Assembly: GCA_038204465.1 (NCBI GenBank)
Contig: JBBRCX010000066.1
Span: 1-25,636, forward strand
DNA: 25,636 bases
Direction of reading: 5' to 3'
From: JBBRCX01 sp038204465
GTDB lineage: Bacteria > Planctomycetota > Phycisphaerae > Tepidisphaerales > Tepidisphaeraceae
Part shown: positions 15,982-24,138 of the stretch, piece by piece
Layout: every line of letters starts with the position of its first letter
Position numbering within the stretch: position 1 is the first letter of the stretch
Program-made: the position numbers and the translations under genes
Notes under the pieces: model-generated
The model's input: only the letters and a program-made list of their open reading frames with translations
What the model was told of the DNA's origin: nothing
Databases searched by the model: none

Positions 15982-16725
15982 ATGAACCTGCTCGAGGCCA
16001 CGAGACTCGTCAAAGCGTATAACGGCCGCACCGTCGTCGACGAAGTCAGCTTTGTCATCGCCCAGGAGGAGATCGTCGGTCTGCTCGGCCGCAATGGCGC
16101 CGGCAAGACCACCACCTTCCGCATGATCCTCGGCATGGTGACGCCCGACCGCGGCGCGGTCGCGTTCGACGCCAGCGATATCACCCACCTGCCGATGTAT
16201 AAACGCGCCCGCCTCGGCATCGGATATCTCTCCCAGGAGCGCAGCGATTTCCGCCGGCTCACTGTCTGGCAGAACCTCCAGGCAATCCTCGAAACGCAGC
16301 GAATGTCGCGCAAGCAGCGCATTGACCGGGCGGAACTGCTCCTCGAGCAATATGGCCTGCTCAAGCAGCGAAATCAGCCCGCGGAGACGCTCAGCGGCGG
16401 CGAGCGCCGCAAGCTCGAGATCTCCAGGGCACTCGTCACCAACCCGCGCCTTATTCTCCTCGATGAGCCATTCAGCGGCGTCGATCCGATCGCGGTGGAG
16501 GACCTTCAGCGCGAAGTCATCCGCCTGAAGCGCGAGTGGGGCAAGAGCGTTCTGATCACCGATCACAATGTCGCCCAGACCCTCAAGGTCTGCGACCGCG
16601 CCCTGATCATTGGCGATGGTCGCGTCCGCTTCGAGGGATCGCCCAAGGCGGTCATCAACGACCCCGGCGTCCGCGCCGAATATCTGGGCAATATCTTCCG
16701 CGGCGATGAGTTTGACGACCGGTAA
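15982..16725 (+). CDS. lptB: LPS export ABC transporter ATP-binding protein LptB
   Basis: A 247-residue ATPase with Walker A GRNGAGKTT (36-44), Q-loop Q85, signature LSGGE (137-141), Walker B LILLDEP (157-163) and switch H195. YLSQERSDFRRLTVWQN, ERRKLEISRAL and DEPFSGVDPIAVEDLQ are characteristic of LptB rather than of LivF/LivG. LptB powers extraction of lipopolysaccharide from the inner membrane through the LptF/LptG permease, a homologue of which lies at 18415. The start shows no ribosome binding site, but the N-terminus aligns with LptB starts. The family usually has lptA/lptC next to it; none is seen here. Confidence 0.93.
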   Translation: MNLLEATRLVKAYNGRTVVDEVSFVIAQEEIVGLLGRNGAGKTTTFRMILGMVTPDRGAVAFDASDITHLPMYKRARLGIGYLSQERSDFRRLTVWQNLQAILETQRMSRKQRIDRAELLLEQYGLLKQRNQPAETLSGGERRKLEISRALVTNPRLILLDEPFSGVDPIAVEDLQREVIRLKREWGKSVLITDHNVAQTLKVCDRALIIGDGRVRFEGSPKAVINDPGVRAEYLGNIFRGDEFDDR

Positions 16726-16831
16726 CCCGCAGCCCACTGCAACCTTCCGGACTTCCAGCCATCTAATGCATATCATTGAATGCTCTGCCGGCTCGGCAGC
16801 GCTGCATCCGGACCTTCATCGAAAGACACTC

Positions 16832-18187
16832 ATGCACCCCCTGCCCCGCTCGCTCTGTGCTTCTGTCGTATTAGCGCTCGGCGCCCTCGCCTTTACCGCG
16901 CCTCCCCTTGCCGCCGCGGATGAGACCGATTCGCCGGCTACCACTCAAGCAACCCAGCCGGTGGATGCCACCCAGCCGGCCGACACCCAAAGCGCTGCCG
17001 CTCCAGCCACCCAGGGCGCGGTCGTCAAAACCACTGTTATGAGCTCTTCGGCGCGCGAGGAACTGGAAAAAGTCAAAGACGCCTACCAGAAGCTCACCGC
17101 GCTCAAGATGGCCGGTACTTTCACCCTGGATCTCGACGTCGACGGCCAAAAGCAAAAGCACGCCGTCTCCTTTACCTCCGAGTTCCAGCCGCCCAATAAG
17201 TTTCGTCATCAGGCGCAGGACGACGTCATCATTGGTTCCACCGGAGAAAAGCTCTTCGCCTACGGTCGCATGTCCAACAGCTACGCCACCGCTGACGCGC
17301 CCAAAGATCGCGTGGTCGTGAAGGACCTCCCGCAGCCGATGTCGCGGCTGCTCGATGGGCAGAACCCGGCGATGTGCGCCGCGCTCAGCAAGGACCCGCA
17401 GGCTTATCTTTGCGAAGGCATCACCCGCGCCGACCGCGTCGATGACGTCAAAGTCGGCGATCAGAACTGCACCGCGCTGCGGCTCATTACCAACTCCGGA
17501 GACAGCGTCGATCTTCTGATTGACCCGACCACCCACCTGCTGCGCCGCGTGTCCATGGATATGACCAGGATGCTCGAAGCGAAGAAGGCATCCGACGTCC
17601 GCACTGCGCGCTACACGATCGACTACACCGAAGTGAAGCGCGACGCCGACGCGGCGCCCGCCGCCGATGCTTTCGCCTGGACCCCGCCGGCCGGCGCCCG
17701 CGAGGCCGCTGCGCTCACCGATGCCTTGAGCGCCGGCGGCGCGCCGGGCGGTGAAGCCACCGCCCTCGAGCAGAAGCCCGCTCCCGACTTTTCCCTGGAG
17801 ACCATCGACGGGACGAAGGTCTCCCTCGCCGACCTCAAGGGCAGCGTCATCGTCCTCGACTTCTGGGCCACCTGGTGCGGCCCCTGCCGCGCCTCGATGC
17901 CGCATGTCAACAAGATTTACGAGGACAACAAGGCCAAAGGACTCAAGGCCTTCGCCGTCAATATCCGTGAAGAAAAAGACGACGTGGAAGCGTTCATCAA
18001 GGAAAACAAGCTCACCATTCCGGTCCTGCTTGATAAGGACGGGAAAACCGCGAGCGCCTACGAAGCTCAGGGCATCCCGGAGACGGTCGTCATTGGCAAA
18101 GATGGGATAATAAGGAACGTCTTCGTTGGCGCCGGCCCGGACAGCCCAGAGAAACTGCGAGCGGCTGTCGATCAAGCGATGAAGTAG
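16832..18187 (+). CDS. Exported LolA-like/thioredoxin (TlpA-type) fusion protein
   Basis: I chose the ATG at 16832 because it opens a signal peptide (hydrophobic about 9-22, cleavage near AAA-DE at 29), giving 451 residues. A P/T/A/Q-rich linker (30-62) follows. Residues about 70-285 form a beta-rich region resembling the LolA/DUF2092 lipoprotein-carrier fold (LEKVKDAYQKLTALKM, then repeated strands and VDLLIDPTTHLLRRV). A P/A/G-rich hinge leads to a TlpA/ResA-type thioredoxin domain (310-451) with the redox motif WCGPC (348-352) and the cis-proline loop GIPETVVIG. It should act in the periplasm, likely reducing disulfides or sensing redox state. A convergent LptF/LptG gene follows after 227 bases. 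Confidence 0.88.
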   Translation: MHPLPRSLCASVVLALGALAFTAPPLAAADETDSPATTQATQPVDATQPADTQSAAAPATQGAVVKTTVMSSSAREELEKVKDAYQKLTALKMAGTFTLDLDVDGQKQKHAVSFTSEFQPPNKFRHQAQDDVIIGSTGEKLFAYGRMSNSYATADAPKDRVVVKDLPQPMSRLLDGQNPAMCAALSKDPQAYLCEGITRADRVDDVKVGDQNCTALRLITNSGDSVDLLIDPTTHLLRRVSMDMTRMLEAKKASDVRTARYTIDYTEVKRDADAAPAADAFAWTPPAGAREAAALTDALSAGGAPGGEATALEQKPAPDFSLETIDGTKVSLADLKGSVIVLDFWATWCGPCRASMPHVNKIYEDNKAKGLKAFAVNIREEKDDVEAFIKENKLTIPVLLDKDGKTASAYEAQGIPETVVIGKDGIIRNVFVGAGPDSPEKLRAAVDQAMK

Positions 18188-18414
18188 AGAAACAAGCCGT
18201 CGTAAAATCCTCTTCCGGTGGCCAGCATTGGCGTCGCCAGTTTCGAGCCCGGCCGGCCCTTCAAGGAAGCTGCCCACTTCTGAAAGCCGCTGACTTGGCG
18301 GTCCATGCCGCGAAGCTCCGGCCACAACTGCGTCCGCGTCTTCGCCCTCCGCAAGCAGATCGCGTCCACCCCCGCCGCTGCCTGAGTGCTCGCCCCGCGG
18401 CGGTCCCTTTGCAT

Positions 18415-20079
18415 TCACTGCCGCTGCAGCCGTCCCAGCAGCACGAATGCAATCACCAGGTTGATCACGTTGCCGCTCCAGATCAGCCCGAGCCCCAGCT
18501 GGATTGGATTGCCGTGTTTCGGGAAGTCCGCCGGAATACTGCCGCACGTGCGCTGCCCGGCGATGATCAGCGTGATCGACAGCAGCGCGGGAATGAAGCT
18601 TACCGCGAACGCCGTCAGGAAGTTCCCGCTCTTGAACATCATCCCCAGTGCGCAGCCAAGCAGCACCAGGATGAAACAACTGATGGCGAACGACGCCCGG
18701 CTGTGGCTCTCGCTGCGGATGTCGTTCTGCAGCACCATATGCTCGCGCCGAAGCTTCTCCTGGTTTCCGGTGCCGGCGGCGGCGGGGGAGAGGTAATACT
18801 CAGCCTTGTGCGATCCCAGCGCCACCACATCCGCGGGCATCGGCGTCTTGATCGTGTACGGGATCATCTTCCGCGGGACCGGGCCATCCTTGGTCTGCAT
18901 CATCACGTCGTAAAGCTCGAGGTTCAGATCCATCAATTGCGATTGTGAGTTGGCGTCCGCCGTCATCCGGATCTCCTTGCCTTCCAGATTGAGAGTTTGT
19001 CCGACTCCCTCGCGATGCAGGTGCACGTGCCGCGCCGGGTTCGTCGGGTCCGAATTGACCAACAGGGCGCCATTCTTCTCCAGCGCCGACACCGCACCAT
19101 CCAACTCCAGGACGTAGCGTTCGTCGCCCGAGGCGAACACGGCGCGGCGCTGCGCTGAATTCAGCGCGTCGCGCACCCCGTGCAGGTATTTGAACATCTG
19201 CTCCTGGCTGCGAAACCGATCGACGGTCGCGCGGATCCTCCTGCTCTCGTCCGGGTTCGCGTACAGCCTCTGAAGCTGCCAGACGTTCATGAATTTCACG
19301 TCCTCATGGATCGGCGACTCCCGCATGATTGGCCCGAACTGCGTCTCCTTCACTCCCCCCTGCGTGCCGCCGCCGAACTCGCGGGCGAACTTGCTCCCGC
19401 TGCGAAGCGCCACCGTCATCTTCACCGCTTCGTCCGCGTCCGTCTGCGAAATGCTGATCGTCGCATCGCTCGCTACATAAAACTCCTTCGCGACCAGATA
19501 GCGCGGATTGCTCTTGTCGGGCCGGTCGAAAGTGGTGATCGTCGGGCTCTGCAGCACGACAATCTGCTCTCCCGGCAGGCTGGTCGCCGGGAGATAGGCG
19601 CCCTGGGCGAATACCGTGATCCGGTCGAGCCGGAACTGGTGCGTCCGCTCGATCCGGTTTGCGACGATCTTTGCAAGGTTTGAGTAAACGACCTTCTCCA
19701 CCTTGTAGGTGTAGACCGGAACGATGAACAGCAGAAAGAGCGAGCTCATGATCGCCACCACCAGCCCGAGCACGACGGCCGGCGAGGAAATCCACAGGTT
19801 GCTGATGCCCCCGGCCCGGCAGGCGGTCAATTCGTTGTCCGCCGACAGGCGCCCATAAACGACAGTCGTTGCGAAAAGGGCCGCCACCGGCAGCGAATAC
19901 GTGGTCATCGCCGGCGTGAAGTACGTCAGCATCTGCCCGATCTGCGACGCATCCAGCCCCTCCTGCGTCAGGGGGCGCAGCAGTCCACCGAAGCTCAGGA
20001 TGCCCGCCAGCGCGCCGCTGGCCATGAAGAAAATCTTGAGAAGGTCCCTGAAGATGTACCAGAACAGCGTACGGCTCAC
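18415..20079 (-). CDS. LptF/LptG (YjgP/YjgQ) family LPS export permease
   Basis: A frame open to 20469 begins with an R/C-rich stretch unlike protein; the family starts at the VSRTLFWYIFRDLLKIF segment, so I place the start at GTG 20079 (554 residues). Membrane segments lie near 12-35, 55-75, 100-130 and in the C-terminal 120 residues, with a periplasmic jellyroll region between. LptF and LptG, with LptB, extract lipopolysaccharide and pass it to LptC/LptA. Escherichia coli LptF and LptG have about 360 residues; here the periplasmic region is larger by nearly 200. I cannot decide between LptF and LptG. The gene is divergent from the comF-like gene. Confidence 0.9.
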   Translation of the reverse strand: MSRTLFWYIFRDLLKIFFMASGALAGILSFGGLLRPLTQEGLDASQIGQMLTYFTPAMTTYSLPVAALFATTVVYGRLSADNELTACRAGGISNLWISSPAVVLGLVVAIMSSLFLLFIVPVYTYKVEKVVYSNLAKIVANRIERTHQFRLDRITVFAQGAYLPATSLPGEQIVVLQSPTITTFDRPDKSNPRYLVAKEFYVASDATISISQTDADEAVKMTVALRSGSKFAREFGGGTQGGVKETQFGPIMRESPIHEDVKFMNVWQLQRLYANPDESRRIRATVDRFRSQEQMFKYLHGVRDALNSAQRRAVFASGDERYVLELDGAVSALEKNGALLVNSDPTNPARHVHLHREGVGQTLNLEGKEIRMTADANSQSQLMDLNLELYDVMMQTKDGPVPRKMIPYTIKTPMPADVVALGSHKAEYYLSPAAAGTGNQEKLRREHMVLQNDIRSESHSRASFAISCFILVLLGCALGMMFKSGNFLTAFAVSFIPALLSITLIIAGQRTCGSIPADFPKHGNPIQLGLGLIWSGNVINLVIAFVLLGRLQRQ

Positions 20080-20228
20080 GCGCCCGATGCTAATGCAGCA
20101 CTCCGCGCGCTTCAAACCGCACGCCTCAAACTGCGTGCGCCGCTGCGGCTCACGCCCGGTTATCGGCGGAACTCTAACTCGAGCCTGCGCCGGCGCGCAT
20201 CCGCACCGCCATCTGTTAAACTCCCGCC

Positions 20229-20972
20229 GTGCAGTTGAAGTCCCTGCTCCCCGACGTGGTCGACTTCCTCTTTCCCACCCGCTGCGCCGTGTGTGAATCC
20301 GCCGCCGGGAATTCGTTCGTCTGCGCCGACTGCCGGCAACAACTCGACACCCTTTGTGCAGGCGCCGCCTGCCCGGCCTGCGGCTTGCCGCTCTCAGAAG
20401 AACGCGCCCCCTGTCCGTACTGCGCCGGCAAGGGCATCGCCCACTACCAGCACATCGTGCGTCTTGCACTATTCCGGGATCCGCTGAAACATCTGATTCA
20501 CGTGTTCAAGTACCGCCAGGGCTGGACGCTGGGCGAGCACCTTGCCGATGAGTTGTGGAAACAGCAGCGCACGCGTGACCTGCTCGCCAGCGCCGATGTA
20601 TTGGTCCCGGTCCCGCTGCACCGCTTCCGCCAGATCGCCCGCGGCTACAACCAGGCGGACGTGATTGCCGCGCGCATCGGCAGACTCGCCAACAAGCCGC
20701 TGGCGCGCCCGGCCAAGCGCGTGCGCCACACCGAAACGCAAACCCATCTGCATTCCCGCGAAAAGCGCGAGGCGAACCTCAGGGACGCCTTCGCGCTGGC
20801 CCATCCACACACCGTTCGCGGCAAGAGCGTTGTCGTCATCGACGACGTCATGACTACCGGCGCTACCCTCCGTGCCTTCGCGCGCACGCTCAAGCCGGCT
20901 GAGCCGGCATCGCTTTCGGCGCTGGTCGTTGCCGTCGCGGACCCGCGCCACCGCGATTTCACTGCGGTTTAA
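20229..20972 (+). CDS. ComF-family phosphoribosyltransferase-like protein
   Basis: A 247-residue protein from GTG 20229. Four CxxC pairs (C19/C22, C32/C35, C48/C51, C62/C65) form the zinc-finger region at the N-terminus typical of ComFC. The C-terminal half is a type I phosphoribosyltransferase fold with the PRPP-binding motif VVVIDDVMTTGAT (about 199-211) and the preceding VPVPLHRFRQIARGYNQA. In competent bacteria ComFC supports DNA uptake, but homologues occur widely without competence (GntX in Escherichia coli), and no com genes are visible here. No strong ribosome binding site is present. Confidence 0.93.
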   Translation: MQLKSLLPDVVDFLFPTRCAVCESAAGNSFVCADCRQQLDTLCAGAACPACGLPLSEERAPCPYCAGKGIAHYQHIVRLALFRDPLKHLIHVFKYRQGWTLGEHLADELWKQQRTRDLLASADVLVPVPLHRFRQIARGYNQADVIAARIGRLANKPLARPAKRVRHTETQTHLHSREKREANLRDAFALAHPHTVRGKSVVVIDDVMTTGATLRAFARTLKPAEPASLSALVVAVADPRHRDFTAV

Positions 20973-21005
20973 TCCTGTGCTTGGTCCCCAATTTGGCGGC
21001 GTCTT

Positions 21006-21034
21006 TTGACATCCCGCTGCGGCGCCGTTATTCT
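21006..21034 (+). promoter_or_regulatory. Near-consensus sigma-70 promoter for kdsB-pyrG
   Basis: TTGACA (21006-21011) and TATTCT (21029-21034) are 17 bases apart. The predicted start, near 21041, leaves about 39 bases of leader before the TTG at 21080. Confidence 0.7.
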
Positions 21035-21079
21035 CGCTTCACAGTTCGGAGTTGACCCCATGCGCAAAGAGGCTCGACT

Positions 21080-21820
21080 TTGGCTGCCACCGTTGTAATC
21101 CCAGCCCGTTACGCTTCCACCCGCTTCCCCGCCAAGATTCTCGCCTCTGCGACCGGCAAACCGCTCGTCCAGCATGTGGTCGAACAGGTGCGAAAGTGCC
21201 GATCGGTCAGCCGCGTCATCGTCGCCACGGATGATGATCGCATTGCCGCCGCATTGCGCCCGTTCGACACCGTTTGCGTCATGACTTCTGCGACGCACCT
21301 CAGCGGCACCGACCGCATTGCCGAGGTCGCGCGCGGGCTGGAAGACGAAATCATCGTGAACGTCCAGGGCGATGAGCCCGAGATCGAGCCGCAGACCGTG
21401 GGCGGGCTCATCGAGCGGTTGCAGAAGACGCGCGACGACATGGCCACCGCGGCAACGCCGTTTCCCCCGGGCGCAAATCCCGCGGACCCCAACCTGGTGA
21501 AGGTGGCGCTCGGATTGGGCGGCCGCGCAGTCTATTTCTCGCGCAGCCCCATTCCTTTTTATCGAGACTCGGCCGCCGGTGATCCGCGGGCGTATTATTT
21601 GCATCAGGGCATCTATGCGTACCGCCGCGAGTTCCTGCTCCGGCTCGCCTCCTGGCCGCCCACCCCGCTGGAGACCGCCGAGAAGCTGGAACAGCTGCGC
21701 CCTTTGGAGCACAACTGCTCGATTTGGGTGCTTATCACGGACCGCGCAACCCACGGGATCGACACCGCGGAGCAGTACGCCCAGTTCGTCAGTCGTTATC
21801 AATCTGTCGGCTCGCGCTGA
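21080..21820 (+). CDS. kdsB: 3-deoxy-manno-octulosonate cytidylyltransferase
   Basis: KdsB transfers CMP from CTP to Kdo, making the activated sugar for LPS inner-core synthesis in the cytoplasm. The 246-residue sequence has the nucleotide-binding start VVIPARYASTRFPAK, the HLSGTDRIAE motif and the catalytic-site NVQGDEP, and its length fits the family. The start is TTG at 21080 because AAGAGG lies seven bases upstream and the family begins at this point; the ATG at 21060 is in another frame and soon meets a stop. It has its own promoter and is followed by pyrG after 52 bases, which supplies its CTP substrate. Confidence 0.95.
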   Translation: MAATVVIPARYASTRFPAKILASATGKPLVQHVVEQVRKCRSVSRVIVATDDDRIAAALRPFDTVCVMTSATHLSGTDRIAEVARGLEDEIIVNVQGDEPEIEPQTVGGLIERLQKTRDDMATAATPFPPGANPADPNLVKVALGLGGRAVYFSRSPIPFYRDSAAGDPRAYYLHQGIYAYRREFLLRLASWPPTPLETAEKLEQLRPLEHNCSIWVLITDRATHGIDTAEQYAQFVSRYQSVGSR

Positions 21821-21872
21821 ACGGCTTGCAGAAAACAGGGTCTGCCTGATAGCAGTACCCCTTGAGGTGTTC

Positions 21873-23618
21873 ATGAGTAATGAAGAGTTGTTGGCCCGGA
21901 TCGGCCAATCGACCGAAGAGACCGAGTTCTACACCCCCATGCCGCCAGGCTACCGCCGCGGCCATCACAAGTACGTCGTGGTGGTCGGCACGGTGATGAG
22001 CGGCCTGGGCAAGGGCATCTTCTCCTCGTCGCTCGCCAAGCTCCTGCAGGATAAGGGCCTTCGCGTTGCCCCCATCAAGATGGAGGGCTACCTCAATATC
22101 GACTCCGGCACCCTCAACCCGTATCGCCATGGCGAAGTCTTCGTGCTCGACGACGGCATGGAAACCGACATGGACCTGGGCACCTACGAGCGCCTGCTCG
22201 ATCAGGACCTCTCCGCCGCCAACTTCACCACCAACGGCCAGATCCTCTCGACGGTTTTGAAGAAGGAGCGCGAGGGGGGTTACCTCGGTCGCGACGTGCA
22301 GGTCATCCCGCACGTCACCGGCGAGATCAAGCTGAAGCTCCGCGAGCTTGCCGCCGCCAGCGACGCCGATGTCGTCTTCGTCGAGGTCGGCGGGACGGTG
22401 GGGGACTACGAAAACGCGTTCTACCTCGAAGCCTGCCGCCAGCTCGCCTTCGAAGAAGGGGAAGGCTCGGTCGTCTTTGTCGCGCTCACCTACGTCCTGG
22501 AACCCGGCACGCTCGGAGAGCAGAAGAGCAAGGCCGCTCAGCTCGGAATCAAGCGCCTGATGGAAGTCGGCATCATGCCGCACATCATCGCCTGCCGCGC
22601 CACCAACCCGGTAAAAGACAAGGTGCGCGAGAAAATCTCGATGTACACCAACGTGCCGATGCGCCGCGTCGCCAGCATGCACGACGTCGAGAGCATCTAT
22701 CTCATCCCCGAAGCCCTCCACGATGCCGGCATGGACCGCGAGGTCCTCTCCCTGCTCAACCTCCACGAGCGCGTCGATCAGCGCGCCGAAGACCAGGCGC
22801 GCATGAAGTGGCGCTGGTTTATCGACCGCATCGGCAAGGCCAACCGCGAAATCACCATCGCCGTTACCGGCAAGTACACCAGCCTGCGCGACGCCTACGC
22901 CAGCATCATCAAGGCCAGCGAACACTGCGGCGTGCATCTGGGCGTCGACATCAAGTTCAAGTGGCTCGACACCACCACCATCGACGCCTCGAACGTCGAG
23001 CGCCGCCTGGCCGACTGCCACGGCATCATCGTCCCCGGCGGCTTTGGCGTGCGCGGCACCGAAGGCAAGATCCAGTGCATCCGCTACGCCCGCGAGAATC
23101 GCCTGCCCTACCTTGGCCTTTGCCTGGGCTTTCAGATGGCGGTCATTGAATACGCCCGCAACGTCTGCGGCATCGCCGGCGCCAACAGCACCGAATTCGA
23201 GCCGCAATGTCAGGACCCGGTGATCGACATCCTCCCCGATCAGAAAGAAATCGAAGGCCTCGGCGGCAACATGCGCCTCGGCGGAAAGGACGTCGACCTG
23301 CGCCCCGGCACGCTTGCCTCCGAGCTGTTCAGCCAGGCGACGCGCGTCCGCCTGCGTTTCCGCCACCGCTACGAGGTCGACCCCCGCTACATCCAGACCC
23401 TGGAGGATCACGGCCTGATCTTCAGCGGCAAAGCGCCGGGCCACCCGATCATGCAGGTCCTCGAACTCCCCAGGAGCGTTCACCCCTATTTCCTCGGCAC
23501 CCAGGCGCACCCCGAGCTCACCAGCCGTCCCATGCGCCCCCAGCCGATGTTCCTCGGCTTCATCAAAGCCGCCAGCGAGTATGCCCTCAAGCCAAAGCAG
23601 CAGCCGCAGACGGTGTGA
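21873..23618 (+). CDS. pyrG: CTP synthase
   Basis: CTP synthase aminates UTP to CTP with glutamine and ATP. I chose ATG 21873, preceded by GAGGTG, giving 581 residues with about a 30-residue N-terminal extension compared with typical enzymes. The synthase domain has the P-loop SGLGKGI, HGEVFVLDDG and VEVGGTVGDYEN. The glutamine amidotransferase domain has GGFGVRG, nucleophile motif GLCLGFQ, ANSTEF and the QAHPELTSRP box with the catalytic His and Glu. The usual KLDPYINVDPGT reads KMEGYLNIDSGT here, a divergence from enterobacterial enzymes. Its position right after kdsB suggests coupling of CTP supply with Kdo activation. Confidence 0.95.
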   Translation: MSNEELLARIGQSTEETEFYTPMPPGYRRGHHKYVVVVGTVMSGLGKGIFSSSLAKLLQDKGLRVAPIKMEGYLNIDSGTLNPYRHGEVFVLDDGMETDMDLGTYERLLDQDLSAANFTTNGQILSTVLKKEREGGYLGRDVQVIPHVTGEIKLKLRELAAASDADVVFVEVGGTVGDYENAFYLEACRQLAFEEGEGSVVFVALTYVLEPGTLGEQKSKAAQLGIKRLMEVGIMPHIIACRATNPVKDKVREKISMYTNVPMRRVASMHDVESIYLIPEALHDAGMDREVLSLLNLHERVDQRAEDQARMKWRWFIDRIGKANREITIAVTGKYTSLRDAYASIIKASEHCGVHLGVDIKFKWLDTTTIDASNVERRLADCHGIIVPGGFGVRGTEGKIQCIRYARENRLPYLGLCLGFQMAVIEYARNVCGIAGANSTEFEPQCQDPVIDILPDQKEIEGLGGNMRLGGKDVDLRPGTLASELFSQATRVRLRFRHRYEVDPRYIQTLEDHGLIFSGKAPGHPIMQVLELPRSVHPYFLGTQAHPELTSRPMRPQPMFLGFIKAASEYALKPKQQPQTV

Positions 23619-23673
23619 AGCCTCGGCGCCCGCAGCGCTCAGACTTCTCATTCGCGGTTCGAACGGCACAACT

Positions 23674-23693
23674 CACGGGCGTCCCCGCCCGTG
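23674..23693. repeat. GC-rich palindrome after pyrG (possible terminator)
   Basis: CACGGGCG with a TCCC loop and CGCCCGTG; CTCA/TGAG can extend it with a small bulge. It lies 55 bases after the pyrG stop and is related to the palindrome at 14284. No T run follows. Confidence 0.5.
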
Positions 23694-23811
23694 TGAGCTA
23701 TCTGGAACGACACATACTGTCGCCCTCGCGATACCTTGCCTCCGCGTGCACTTCAAGGTCCCCATAGCAGCGGGCTGCGCTGACGCAGCTCGCTTGACTC
23801 CAAGGCAGGGG

Positions 23812-23839
23812 TTGACCCCGTCAAAAAAGAATGTATAAT
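23812..23839 (+). promoter_or_regulatory. Strong sigma-70 promoter without an adjacent gene
   Basis: TTGACC (23812-23817) and a perfect TATAAT (23834-23839) are 16 bases apart. It is one of the best promoter matches in the window, but the next gene begins 300 bases later and has a nearer promoter. Confidence 0.75.
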
Positions 23840-23872
23840 GAAACACAGTGTTCTTCGGGGCCCTCGCCGAAG

Positions 23873-23884
23873 CGCTCTTTGACA
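23873..23884 (+). promoter_or_regulatory. boxA-like antitermination element
   Basis: CGCTCTTTGACA matches the NusB/NusE boxA pattern YGCTCTTTRACA. The extended context GCTCTTTGACAAGTGAATA resembles leaders of bacterial 16S rRNA genes. It is about 27 bases after the expected transcription start. Confidence 0.6.
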
Positions 23885-24010
23885 AGTGAATAAACAGGAT
23901 TCGCGCGAGGCGGGGTCATTGGGATATCGGTCCAAGGCGGCGTCGCTCAGGATCGGTTCTCAGGATGCAGGCCGCGGGCGGGTAGATGTTCTGAGGTCCA
24001 CCAAAGGTCC

Positions 24011-24040
24011 ACGAAAGCCCACGAAAGCCCACGAAAGCCC
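24011..24040. repeat. 10-bp tandem repeat
   Basis: Three exact copies of ACGAAAGCCC, preceded by a partial copy (CCAAAGGTCC) and followed by ACC. It lies in the leader region downstream of the boxA-like motif. Confidence 0.75.
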
Positions 24041-24077
24041 ACCATGGAAACTGGGGATGTGTCACCTATCCGCTTTC

Positions 24078-24106
24078 TTGACCGCACCGGGGCGTTCTTC
24101 TAGTCT
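24078..24106 (+). promoter_or_regulatory. Candidate promoter for the isomerase-like gene
   Basis: TTGACC (24078-24083) and TAGTCT (24101-24106) are 17 bases apart. The -10 match is weak, but transcription from near 24113 would leave a leader of about 26 bases. Confidence 0.4.
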
Positions 24107-24138
24107 GCGAGGGACGCACGGGAGACGACAGCTTCCTT

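Larger units (their letters stand above)
23619..24138. other. 520-bp gene-free region with rRNA-like promoter and boxA
   Basis: No convincing gene lies between pyrG and the isomerase gene. The region holds, in order, a GC-rich palindrome (23674-23693), a near-consensus promoter (23812-23839), a hairpin CTTCGG/CCGAAG (23853-23872), a boxA-like motif (23873-23884), a 10-bp tandem repeat (24011-24040) and a second promoter (24078-24106). A non-coding transcript is possible. Confidence 0.5.

Noticed and set aside
18172..18414. 80-codon minus-strand frame directly after the LptF/LptG gene
   Set aside because: No ribosome binding site, odd composition, and its end overlaps the convergent coding sequence.
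16871..18679. 602-codon minus-strand open frame
   Set aside because: Opposite the LolA-like/thioredoxin fusion gene, whose WCGPC motif and signal peptide prove the plus strand.
20080..20469. N-terminal extension of the LptF/LptG frame
   Set aside because: R/C-rich translation without family similarity, overlapping the divergent comF-like gene; the family start is at GTG 20079.
21789..23669. 626-codon minus-strand open frame
   Set aside because: Entirely opposite pyrG, V/A/D/G-rich, and without any recognisable domain.
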